From: Bacteriovorax stolpii
Lineage (GTDB): Bacteria; Bdellovibrionota; Bacteriovoracia; Bacteriovoracales; Bacteriovoracaceae
Assembly: GCA_945890905.1 (NCBI GenBank)
Contig: CAMDDI010000202.1
Coordinates: 1 to 6,011, forward strand
Direction of reading: 5' to 3'
Length of the DNA: 6,011 bases
Shown here: in pieces, positions 1 through 4,979 of the stretch
How positions within the stretch are numbered: the first letter of the stretch is position 1
Layout: each line of letters starts with the position of its first letter
The notes under the pieces: generated by a model
What the model was told of the DNA's origin: nothing
The model's input: the letters and a program-made list of their open reading frames with translations, nothing else
The model's database searches: none
Translations under genes and position numbers: made by a program

Positions 1-1
1 T

Positions 2-883
2 CCGAACCTGCAAGTTGAAGGTACTGGTCCTGGAGGACCTGCCGGTCCCGCTCAAACTCCCCCTGGAACTCCTGATGAAACTCCCGATGGTCCAACGGGT
101 GGTGGTTCACCTCAGTTACCTGGGCCAGCAACTGAAATCAACAATACTGCCCAAGCTTGTCAGGCCACTTGTATTCCAAATCCTGTCGCTGCTACAACTG
201 CAGCGTCAACTTCAGCTCCAGCAACTGGTGATCCAGTAACATCAGTGGCCACTGCTGCTCCAGTTGTCGTACCAACTTATACTTGTACATATACACGTTC
301 CGCAGTCACTCCAGCAGCAGCCGAAGAAGATGGTTCTGCAGAAGGTGAAGCAGATGCAGAAGATGCAACACCAGCGGCACCAACAACACCAGCAGAATTA
401 ATTCCCGAAGACGCAGCAGAAAAAAATGCAGTCCCAAAACCAAATTCTGGTTTGACGGATTCGCCTTCTATTAAATTTACCGGAATTGAAGAACGACTTT
501 CTTGTTCGAGAACTTTCACACCTGGTACAAACACACCTGGCCCAGCTGTTCCTGAGCCAGAACCTAAATTAGTTTTGACCACAGTTGATCCGACACCAAC
601 AACTCAGCCTCTTCAAGTAACTATTAATGAGGATAAAACAAAAGTACCTACTGGATATACTCTTTCATGGTTGAGAAAACCCTCCACACCAATCAGTGGT
701 AAGGTCATGTTGTATCCAGCTCCAAAAGAAAGAGCAAACTACTCAGTTTGTGCGATTCTCACTAAAGATAGTGATCATTCAAAAACTTATAGAGAATGTC
801 AAACAGTCACGGCCCTCCCCAACACGTCGGTTGCACCACCTCCAGGCTATGCACCTACTACAATTCTTCAGGGTATTCGCTAA
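2..883 (+). CDS. Partial Pro/Ala/Thr-rich, probably exported protein with C-terminal Ig-like region (5' end outside window)
   Basis: I do not recognise a named family. The frame is open from base 2 to a TAA at 881-883 (293 residues visible), so the GTG at 245 is just an internal Val codon and the true start lies upstream. Visible residues 1-50 are a Gly/Pro-rich linker with short collagen-like GPx runs. Residues 60-140 are Ala/Thr/Pro-rich and include an acidic Glu/Asp/Ala stretch at about 107-122. Residues 185-275 look like one beta-sandwich or Ig-like unit, with alternating hydrophobic strands around LSWLRKP and YSVCAIL. Six Cys (53, 57, 95, 168, 250, 266) could form disulfides. Cys95 and Cys168 sit in similar short settings (TYTCTYTR, RLSCSRTFT). 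This composition is typical of secreted or cell-surface proteins, but the N-terminus that would show a signal peptide is missing. Its stop codon abuts that of the convergent phosphodiesterase gene. Confidence 0.75.
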   Translation, partial: PNLQVEGTGPGGPAGPAQTPPGTPDETPDGPTGGGSPQLPGPATEINNTAQACQATCIPNPVAATTAASTSAPATGDPVTSVATAAPVVVPTYTCTYTRSAVTPAAAEEDGSAEGEADAEDATPAAPTTPAELIPEDAAEKNAVPKPNSGLTDSPSIKFTGIEERLSCSRTFTPGTNTPGPAVPEPEPKLVLTTVDPTPTTQPLQVTINEDKTKVPTGYTLSWLRKPSTPISGKVMLYPAPKERANYSVCAILTKDSDHSKTYRECQTVTALPNTSVAPPPGYAPTTILQGIR

Positions 884-1648
884 TTAAAAATTGAAAACTT
901 CGCCGTCTTTTTCTAAGACGTGAATGCGCTTAAGACCTAGAGCTTCTACTTCTTTGAGAATTTCATGACGAAAGTTGGGCTTTAGGTGAGTCAAGATGAT
1001 GGGAATATCTGAGGGCATTTTCTCTAATTCAGGCCGTAAGGTCTGGGCCGTGTGATGTTCAGAAACATCTGCGACACTCTGAAAGCGATTGGGAAAACTT
1101 ATTTCAGTAAAGATCGCTTTGAGTTTTTTATTTTTCCGGGCAAGCTCCCAAATGCGTTCAGTTGGACCAGTATCAAGAGTAAAAAGAATGGCAGACTCTT
1201 GATTTTCTACAATATATCCCATGGCATCCAAGGGATGCTTCACTTTAACAGGTGTCACATCGTAATCAGCGATACGAATTTTCTTCTCAGGAATTAAATT
1301 ATTCAAGTGCATGGTAGGATTCATTTCGTTGGGAAGCTTGGTGAAATCGGGCCACACAATATCATTTAACAAATGTCGCTTGATAATGTCATTCACTGTG
1401 GTGTGACTATAAACTTCGAAAGGCTTGCCTTTAACGCCAAAACAATTATCGCAAATAAATGCCAGGTCTTTAATGTGATCTAAATGACAATGAGAAATAA
1501 GAATATTATCGATGCGTGATTGATCGAGAACGGACAGCTTAGACGCCACTGCTCCCGCATCTATAAGAAGTTTATGATCAATGAGAAATGAAGTTGTAGA
1601 ACAACCTTGGGCTAAACCCCCATGACCACCGAGAACTTGTATCTTCAT
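884..1648 (-). CDS. Metallo-beta-lactamase-fold hydrolase, class II 3',5'-cyclic-nucleotide phosphodiesterase-like
   Basis: Complete 254-residue protein. The metal-binding signature HCHLDH (H53, H55, D57, H58) is the HxHxDH motif of the metallo-beta-lactamase superfamily. Further likely ligands are H138 (in VKVKHPLDAMGY), D159 (in FTLDTGPT) and H221 (in ILTHLKP). The N-terminal GGHGG...CSTTSFLID...LLIDAG pattern (residues 7-32) and the SHCHLDHIKDL context resemble the CpdP/yeast PDE1 class II cyclic-nucleotide phosphodiesterases (PF02112-like), which hydrolyse cAMP or cGMP to the 5'-monophosphate. The ligand pattern is seen directly; the cAMP/cGMP substrate is inferred from family resemblance. 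A generic metal-dependent hydrolase is the alternative. There is no signal peptide, so it is probably cytoplasmic. The ATG has no Shine-Dalgarno, but a good promoter ends six bases before it (1655-1683). The gene lies 42 bases downstream of rsmI and may also receive read-through from it. Confidence 0.87.
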   Translation of the reverse strand: MKIQVLGGHGGLAQGCSTTSFLIDHKLLIDAGAVASKLSVLDQSRIDNILISHCHLDHIKDLAFICDNCFGVKGKPFEVYSHTTVNDIIKRHLLNDIVWPDFTKLPNEMNPTMHLNNLIPEKKIRIADYDVTPVKVKHPLDAMGYIVENQESAILFTLDTGPTERIWELARKNKKLKAIFTEISFPNRFQSVADVSEHHTAQTLRPELEKMPSDIPIILTHLKPNFRHEILKEVEALGLKRIHVLEKDGEVFNF

Positions 1649-1654
1649 CTGACT

Positions 1655-1683
1655 ATTGTAAAGGAAACTTTAACAATTCTCAA
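1655..1683 (-). promoter_or_regulatory. Sigma70-like promoter of the phosphodiesterase gene, predicted leaderless
   Basis: On the minus strand the sequence shows TTGAGA (1683-1678, 5/6 to the -35 consensus), an exact 17-base spacer, then TACAAT (1660-1655, 5/6 to the -10 consensus). The ATG at 1648 begins seven bases after the last -10 base, so the expected transcription start falls on or next to the A of ATG. The six bases between (AGTCAG) contain no Shine-Dalgarno, which fits a leaderless transcript. The promoter sits wholly in the 42-base gap after rsmI. Confidence 0.6.
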
Positions 1684-1690
1684 TTAAAGG

Positions 1691-2521
1691 CTACTCTTTC
1701 CTCTTATTTAGACTTAAATACAAGTAGATTTCTTTAGTGGGTCGATCAAGAATAAGACTTAAAAGTTTTGAAACTTGCTTGGGACCAGAGCCATTTTCTA
1801 AAATATCTTGGGCCAAAGACTTAAGCTCACCACTCATCATAGAAGAAGAAGCTGCTGCGTTGTGAAAGAGGAAAATAAATTCACCTTTAAACATGATGTC
1901 TTTTTTAACCGTCTCCCAATCTCTTGCCTTAAATCTCACAGTCTGTTCAAATTTCTTAGAAAGCTCTCTCACCATGGCCACTTGCACATCAGGTAAAACT
2001 TCGGCCAGCTCCCCCAAAGTTTCTTCAACCCGCGTTGGTGCTTCAAAAAAAATATGAGTTCCGTAGCCCGCTTCTTGAAAAGCTTTTTTTCTTTTGCCAG
2101 ACTCTCGGGGTAGAAAGCCATGAAATTGAAATGGAATAGGAGGCAGGCCAGAAAGTTCTAAGGCCATTATAGGACTTGAAACTCCCGAATAAGATTCAAC
2201 CTTAATTCCTTTATTATAGGCACCAACCACTAAGGGATAAGCAGGATCAGAAACAATTGGACTCCCCGCTTCTGAGGCCACATATAAATCACCACTCTGA
2301 GCGTACTCAAGAAGTTTATCCACTTGACCATCATCAGATTGATCATGGAGAGACATGATTCTTTTGCCCTGAAAACTAATTCCCAAATGGCCTAAAAGAT
2401 CTCTGAATACCCGAGTATCCTCCACGGCAAATGTCTCACCTGTCTTGAGGGCCTCGAGAACTCTAGGTGTGAGGTCTCCAAGGTTACCAATCGGCGTGTT
2501 TAGTAGAATGATTTTTCCCAC
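1691..2521 (-). CDS. rsmI: 16S rRNA (cytidine1402-2'-O)-methyltransferase RsmI
   Basis: 276 residues, the usual length for RsmI, which uses S-adenosylmethionine to 2'-O-methylate C1402 in the decoding centre of 16S rRNA. Family landmarks appear in order: TPIGNLGD (9-16), VEDTR (33-37), SEAGSPIVSDPAYPLV (83-98), SGLP (124-127), HGFLPRESGKRKK (134-146), FEAPTR (159-164), RELSKKFE (185-192) and KGEF (212-215). Residues 232-270 match the small helical C-terminal domain of RsmI (GSGPKQVSKLLSLIL...KEIYLYLSL). Departures from the usual wording are SEAGSP for SDAGTP, and SGVSS at 112-116 where PGPSA is common; both lie near the SAM pocket. The start is GTG at 2521, supported by AAGGGA (2533-2528) six bases upstream. 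It is divergent from the STAS gene, 70 bases away, and followed by the phosphodiesterase gene. An RsmI-like paralogue with altered specificity is possible but less likely. Confidence 0.92.
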   Translation of the reverse strand: MGKIILLNTPIGNLGDLTPRVLEALKTGETFAVEDTRVFRDLLGHLGISFQGKRIMSLHDQSDDGQVDKLLEYAQSGDLYVASEAGSPIVSDPAYPLVVGAYNKGIKVESYSGVSSPIMALELSGLPPIPFQFHGFLPRESGKRKKAFQEAGYGTHIFFEAPTRVEETLGELAEVLPDVQVAMVRELSKKFEQTVRFKARDWETVKKDIMFKGEFIFLFHNAAASSSMMSGELKSLAQDILENGSGPKQVSKLLSLILDRPTKEIYLYLSLNKRKE

Positions 2522-2527
2522 TGTGGG

Positions 2528-2533
2528 TCCCTT
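2528..2533 (-). promoter_or_regulatory. Ribosome binding site deciding the GTG start of rsmI
   Basis: AAGGGA on the minus strand lies six bases before the GTG at 2521. No in-frame ATG precedes the conserved TPIGNLGD motif, so this site supports the GTG start. Confidence 0.6.
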
Positions 2534-2576
2534 TTCTTATCCGTGTTAGAGTCTTACTTGTATCGGGCACCACAAT

Positions 2577-2583
2577 TAAGGAG
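2577..2583 (+). promoter_or_regulatory. Strong ribosome binding site of the STAS gene
   Basis: TAAGGAG is a near-complete Shine-Dalgarno, placed eight bases before the ATG at 2592. It favours this ATG over the second in-frame ATG two codons later (2598). A short out-of-frame ATG at 2584 hits a stop after three codons. Confidence 0.75.
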
Positions 2584-2591
2584 ATGACCCC

Positions 2592-2987
2592 ATGAGTATG
2601 AAGGCCAACGTTCTTCGCGACGCCAATGGAAATATTATCGTTCATATGCAAGGGGATTTGAACTACGATTTAAGTGCTCCTCTCAGAACTGAACTTCAAT
2701 CTATAGCCAACAACAATCCCAACTCTACCATTACCATTGATCTAGGAGCCATTGATTTTGTGGGCTCTTCTGGTATCTGCCATTTTGTTGAGACAGTAAA
2801 GTTTCTCAAAGAAAATCGCAAAGCTATGGTTAATCTCTCCAACGTGAAGCCTGAATTCTTAAAGATCTTCAAGCTCTACTCTCTTAATGAGGCAGATTAC
2901 GTTGCTGAACTTATGCAATTTGATAATGATGAGACTGACGGACTTAACCAGCGCTATGGTAACCGAACTCAGACTTTCGAAAACTAA
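2592..2987 (+). CDS. STAS-domain protein, anti-anti-sigma factor-like
   Basis: 131 residues. Residues 3-108 have the STAS pattern of SpoIIAA/RsbV-type anti-sigma antagonists: a first strand pair ending in MQGDLNYDLSAPLRTEL (19-35), a central strand TITIDLGAIDFVGSSG (46-61), then helix and strand FVETVKFLKENRKAMVNLSNV (65-85). In this family a Ser in DSSG is phosphorylated by an anti-sigma kinase, and the unphosphorylated protein binds the kinase to free a sigma factor. Here S59 and S60 are present, with S60 in the usual phosphosite position. The preceding acidic residue is Gly58, so the motif is GSSG. The last 20 or so residues (NDETDGLNQRYGNRT) form a polar, probably disordered tail. No anti-sigma kinase or PP2C phosphatase gene is adjacent. 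It has its own strong ribosome binding site and terminator, so it is probably monocistronic. Whether it controls a sigma factor or another partner is not shown. Confidence 0.87.
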   Translation: MSMKANVLRDANGNIIVHMQGDLNYDLSAPLRTELQSIANNNPNSTITIDLGAIDFVGSSGICHFVETVKFLKENRKAMVNLSNVKPEFLKIFKLYSLNEADYVAELMQFDNDETDGLNQRYGNRTQTFEN

Positions 2988-3466
2988 AAATTTAGCTGTA
3001 AGAAATTAATTTGAAGAGGGGGGATATTTCCTCCCTTTTTATTTGGGGCAAATTTAGATTCAAGCAATTGATGGCGAGTCATAAAATTCCCAGCATCTTC
3101 CTGAGGACCATCTCCCCCGCCGCCTTCATCTTCTTTATATTCATCACCATAAATGTCCGAAGAATCTTTATAGGGCGAAGAGTTGTCGTCGTAGCTTCCC
3201 ATGCGTTTATTATGATGGGCCACAAGTACATAAGCTCCAAAAAGTATACCGGCGTAGAGACCAAGTGAAGCACCCTGGGCCACAGCACGAGTTGAAGTTC
3301 CAAAGGCCATGGATGCAGCACCTAGAAGTGCTCCACCTGCGGTCCCGTACCCTACAATGGAAGCAAAGGCGCGTGCCTTAACAGGTAATTCGGCCCGAGC
3401 ACTCTCGGGTTTAACCAGTGAAGAAACAAGCAGAACAACAAAGAATAGACTTAGAAATTTTCTCAT
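2984..3466 (-). CDS. Hypothetical exported/membrane protein with signal peptide and glycine-zipper segments
   Basis: 160 residues; I recognise no named family. Residues 1-25 form a clear Sec signal peptide: MRK, a hydrophobic core (LSLFFVVLLVSSLV), then SARA with likely cleavage after Ala25. Two Gly/Ala-rich hydrophobic segments follow, at about 38-56 (SIVGYGTAGGALLGAASMAFG region) and 62-83 (GASLGLYAGILFGAYVL region). Their GxxxG-type spacing suggests a glycine-zipper hairpin packed in a membrane. The remainder is acidic and low-complexity (DDNSSPYKDSSDIYGDEYKEDEGGGGDG, described here in part: residues 92-120), then a basic/hydrophobic tail ending LQLNF. The ATG has no Shine-Dalgarno, but the signal peptide fixes the N-terminus. 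Its stop codon overlaps that of the STAS gene. It follows the yraN-like gene by 44 bases but may have its own promoter (3473-3501). The last 20 residues are the least certain part because they coincide with the STAS terminator. Confidence 0.72.
   Translation of the reverse strand: MRKFLSLFFVVLLVSSLVKPESARAELPVKARAFASIVGYGTAGGALLGAASMAFGTSTRAVAQGASLGLYAGILFGAYVLVAHHNKRMGSYDDNSSPYKDSSDIYGDEYKEDEGGGGDGPQEDAGNFMTRHQLLESKFAPNKKGGNIPPLQINFLQLNF
3014..3041 (+). terminator. Rho-independent terminator of the STAS gene, inside the convergent coding sequence
   Basis: GGGGGGA (3018-3024), loop TATT, then TCCTCCC (3029-3035) forms a 7-bp stem with one G-U pair, followed directly by TTTTT (3036-3040). Flanking A/T bases can extend the stem. 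It is oriented for plus-strand transcripts and starts about 27 bases after the STAS stop. On the minus strand the G-U pair becomes a mismatch and no U-tract follows, so it should not stop the opposing gene. The same bases encode about residues 143-151 of the minus-strand 160-residue protein. Confidence 0.72.
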
Positions 3467-3472
3467 ATAATT

Positions 3473-3501
3473 AGTTTATTGATTCTTTGGGCTTTTTGCA
3501 A
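3473..3501 (-). promoter_or_regulatory. Candidate promoter of the signal-peptide protein gene, possibly leaderless
   Basis: On the minus strand, TTGCAA (3501-3496, 4/6 to the -35 consensus), a 17-base spacer and TAAACT (3478-3473, 4/6 to the -10 consensus) end six bases before the ATG at 3466. This is the same geometry as the phosphodiesterase promoter. There is no Shine-Dalgarno in the ATTAT stretch before the ATG. The matches are moderate in an AT-rich spacer, so chance is a real alternative. Confidence 0.33.
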
Positions 3502-3510
3502 AAAAAACAA

Positions 3511-3846
3511 TTATCCGATCAGTCTTGTAAGCTTAACTGGCACTCCAAAAAGTGCCCCTAGAAAGCTCTGGGCCTCAAAGAGTCTTTTATTCTGAGATTT
3601 CACCATCGCCTCCACTCCTACTTCGGAGTTTTTCACCTCAAAGAACTCAAGCAGCCACCCATGTTGGGTTTTCTTCATGATCAACAGATCAATCTGTCCC
3701 ATGGAACGCCCACGCAGAAGTGAGCTTGAAACTAAAACCGGAATACCTTGTTGGTGAATTTCCAGCGAGCGCTTAAGTTCGGTCTGAAGCCCCAACGAAT
3801 TCTTTAACGCCTTTGAATGTCTTCCGGTGAATAGGACTTGGCCCAT
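3511..3846 (-). CDS. YraN-like (UPF0102) putative nuclease-fold protein, start uncertain
   Basis: From the ATG at 3846 this is 111 residues, close to the usual YraN length of roughly 110-130. Core features are a helical N-terminus with Gly-x14-Gly spacing (GLQTELKRSLEIHQQG), then GQIDLLI, then LEFFEVKNS. These correspond to the GEIDLI and FVEVK.R motifs of UPF0102, a PD-(D/E)xK-like arrangement in which Asp and ExK would bind metal. GQID replaces GEID, and the usual C-terminal RFDVV strand is replaced by VPVKLTRLIG, so the protein is divergent. The biological role of the family is not settled. The ATG at 3846 gives a 74-base overlap with rnhB. An upstream ATG at 3924 (137 residues) would overlap 152 bases, and a TTG at 3795 (94 residues) would overlap 23. 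None has a convincing Shine-Dalgarno, which suggests translation coupled to rnhB. Adjacency to rnhB is common for this family. Confidence 0.72.
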   Translation of the reverse strand: MGQVLFTGRHSKALKNSLGLQTELKRSLEIHQQGIPVLVSSSLLRGRSMGQIDLLIMKKTQHGWLLEFFEVKNSEVGVEAMVKSQNKRLFEAQSFLGALFGVPVKLTRLIG

Positions 3847-4483
3847 GGACTTCGATGGCCTTGCGATGGAAGGCGGTTGGATATCCGAAGTGTGTGTTAA
3901 ATCCGTATTGTGGGTAGATCTCATGCATCTCTTTCATGTGAGCATCACGCTTTTCTTTAGCGATGATACTGGCAAGACCTATGAGTAAAGATTTTGAATC
4001 ACCTTTAATAATGGGAATTTCATGCCAAGGAGATTTTCTCTTACCCCAACGAAGCTTCATATGTCCGTCAATGAGAATGGTGGTCTGACTATTTTGCGCT
4101 TGTGAAAGAAATTCACCCGACTCTCTCATTCCTCTCAAAGATGCTGCCAGGATATTTTCACGGTCAATGGTCTCATGACACATTTCCCAAGTCACAAAAT
4201 GAACTTCAATTCCTTTGAAATTGAGTATTCCTTTTTCACGGTAGGTAAGCATCTCAATGCTGAGTCTTTTTAAAACTTTAAGCCGGCCCTCAGAGGTGAG
4301 CTTCTTTGAATCTTTAATCCCTTTGGGTTTTAAAAATTTTAAGAGATTTTTTAACTGTTCTTGATTTTCAATCCAAACACGGACTGCACCCACTACCACT
4401 GGTCCACCTAAGGGACCACGTCCCACCTCATCTACGGCGAGAATTTCGCAGGGGAATTTTTCAATCAATTTGAGTTCGATCAA
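3773..4483 (-). CDS. rnhB: Ribonuclease HII
   Basis: 236 residues, slightly longer than the common range of about 200-220. RNase HII cuts the RNA strand of RNA-DNA hybrids and starts removal of single ribonucleotides from DNA. All four catalytic acidic residues can be placed: D18 and E19 in AVDEVGRGPLGGPVV, D139 in ILIDGH, and D162 in KGDSKSLLIGLASIIAKEKRD. KDSKKLT (58-63 region) and the C-terminal YGFNTHFGYPT...H signature are also present. IGLAS replaces the more usual IAAAS. The start is a TTG at 4483; no ATG precedes the catalytic motif, and only a weak AGG lies about 10 bases upstream, so the exact start is moderately certain. A strong terminator lies 27 bases upstream, after rplS, so expression needs read-through or a promoter I could not identify. 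The 3' end overlaps the yraN-like gene in another frame. Confidence 0.93.
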   Translation of the reverse strand: MIELKLIEKFPCEILAVDEVGRGPLGGPVVVGAVRVWIENQEQLKNLLKFLKPKGIKDSKKLTSEGRLKVLKRLSIEMLTYREKGILNFKGIEVHFVTWEMCHETIDRENILAASLRGMRESGEFLSQAQNSQTTILIDGHMKLRWGKRKSPWHEIPIIKGDSKSLLIGLASIIAKEKRDAHMKEMHEIYPQYGFNTHFGYPTAFHRKAIEVHGPSPIHRKTFKGVKEFVGASDRT

Positions 4484-4510
4484 AATGTGTAACCTATGTT
4501 GAGACCTAAC

Positions 4511-4538
4511 AAAAAAAAAGGCTCCTTACGGAGCCTTT
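4511..4538 (-). terminator. Strong rho-independent terminator after rplS
   Basis: Read on the minus strand, AAAGGCTCC, loop GTAA, GGAGCCTTT gives a perfect 9-bp stem (4538-4517) with a tetraloop, followed by an unbroken run of T down to 4511. It begins 22 bases after the rplS stop codon. On the plus strand the hairpin is not followed by a T-run, so it works in one direction. It separates the SPOUT-rplS unit from rnhB. Confidence 0.93.
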
Positions 4539-4560
4539 CGTGTAATGAAAACGTTTTTGA

Positions 4561-4920
4561 CTATCTTGAGTAATCAATAGCAACACGTGCAGCTTTACCA
4601 GTACGCTCACGAAGGTAGTTGTGTTTAGCACGACGAGACTTACCTTTAGTAATAATCGTCACACCTTCAACAGCTGGTGAGTGGAATGGGAATACACGTT
4701 CAACGCCAACACCATCAGAAATCTTACGAACGCGAAAGTGACCGTTCATTTGACCAGGGTGTTTCATGGCGATGCATGTACCTTGGAAAACTTGAATACG
4801 AGTCTTTTCACCCTCTTTGATTCGAACAGCTACTTCAACAGTATCACCGGTTTTGAAGCCCATGATTTTTGCAGAGTTTGGGTTAGAATGTTTTTTTTCA
4901 ACAACATCGATCAAATTCAT
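4561..4920 (-). CDS. rplS: 50S ribosomal protein L19
   Basis: 119 residues, normal for L19, which sits at the subunit interface of the 50S ribosome and contacts 16S rRNA. Diagnostic stretches are FKTGDTVEVAVRIKEGEKTR (22-41), RIQVFQGTCIAMK, FRVRKISDGVGVERVFPFHS and YLRERTGKAARVA near the C-terminus. The ATG at 4920 is chosen because MNLIDVVEKK begins like other L19 proteins and GGAG lies five bases upstream. A longer frame opening at 5013 would add 31 residues unlike any L19 and overlap the upstream gene. It follows the SPOUT methyltransferase by 59 bases with no terminator between, so the two are probably co-transcribed, and it is followed by a strong terminator. Confidence 0.97.
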   Translation of the reverse strand: MNLIDVVEKKHSNPNSAKIMGFKTGDTVEVAVRIKEGEKTRIQVFQGTCIAMKHPGQMNGHFRVRKISDGVGVERVFPFHSPAVEGVTIITKGKSRRAKHNYLRERTGKAARVAIDYSR

Positions 4921-4925
4921 AACAT

Positions 4926-4931
4926 CTCCAT
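4926..4931 (-). promoter_or_regulatory. Ribosome binding site fixing the rplS start at 4920
   Basis: The minus strand reads ATGGAG at 4931-4926, with its GGAG core five bases before the ATG at 4920. It supports the short L19 reading over the ATG at 5013. Confidence 0.7.
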
Positions 4932-4979
4932 AACAAATCTTCCTTACGCGCAACATGTGGCCAGAGGGAAGGATAAAAT

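Noticed and set aside
15..239. Open frame of 74 codons on the plus strand, Leu/Gln-rich
   Set aside because: It lies in another frame of the open Pro/Ala/Thr-rich gene that runs from base 2. Its odd composition is what a shifted reading of that low-complexity DNA gives.
245..247. GTG as start of the first gene
   Set aside because: The frame is open all the way to the window start and has matching composition upstream, so this is an internal Val codon.
277..582. Minus-strand open frame of 101 codons opposite the Pro/Ala/Thr-rich gene
   Set aside because: It is Ser/Ala/Gly-rich with no domain and no ribosome binding site, as expected from the reverse of Ala/Thr/Glu-rich codons.
904..920. Hairpin CGTCTT-TTTCT-AAGACG as a terminator at the first convergent junction
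   Set aside because: The stem is only 6 bp, lies inside the phosphodiesterase coding region, and no T-run follows directly on either strand.
2522..2591. Divergent promoters between rsmI and the STAS gene
   Set aside because: A promoter is expected here, but the best hexamer pairs on either strand match the consensus at only about half the positions, so no position can be given.
3011..3321. Two open frames (3011-3268 plus, 3079-3321 minus) overlapping the signal-peptide protein
   Set aside because: The signal peptide and ordered membrane segments belong to the 2984-3466 frame. These two have no domain or ribosome binding site.
3493..3507. TTTTTGCAAAAA palindrome with an A-run after the yraN-like gene, as a terminator
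   Set aside because: The stem is nearly all A-T and would be unstable. It is better explained as AT-rich spacer holding a candidate -35.
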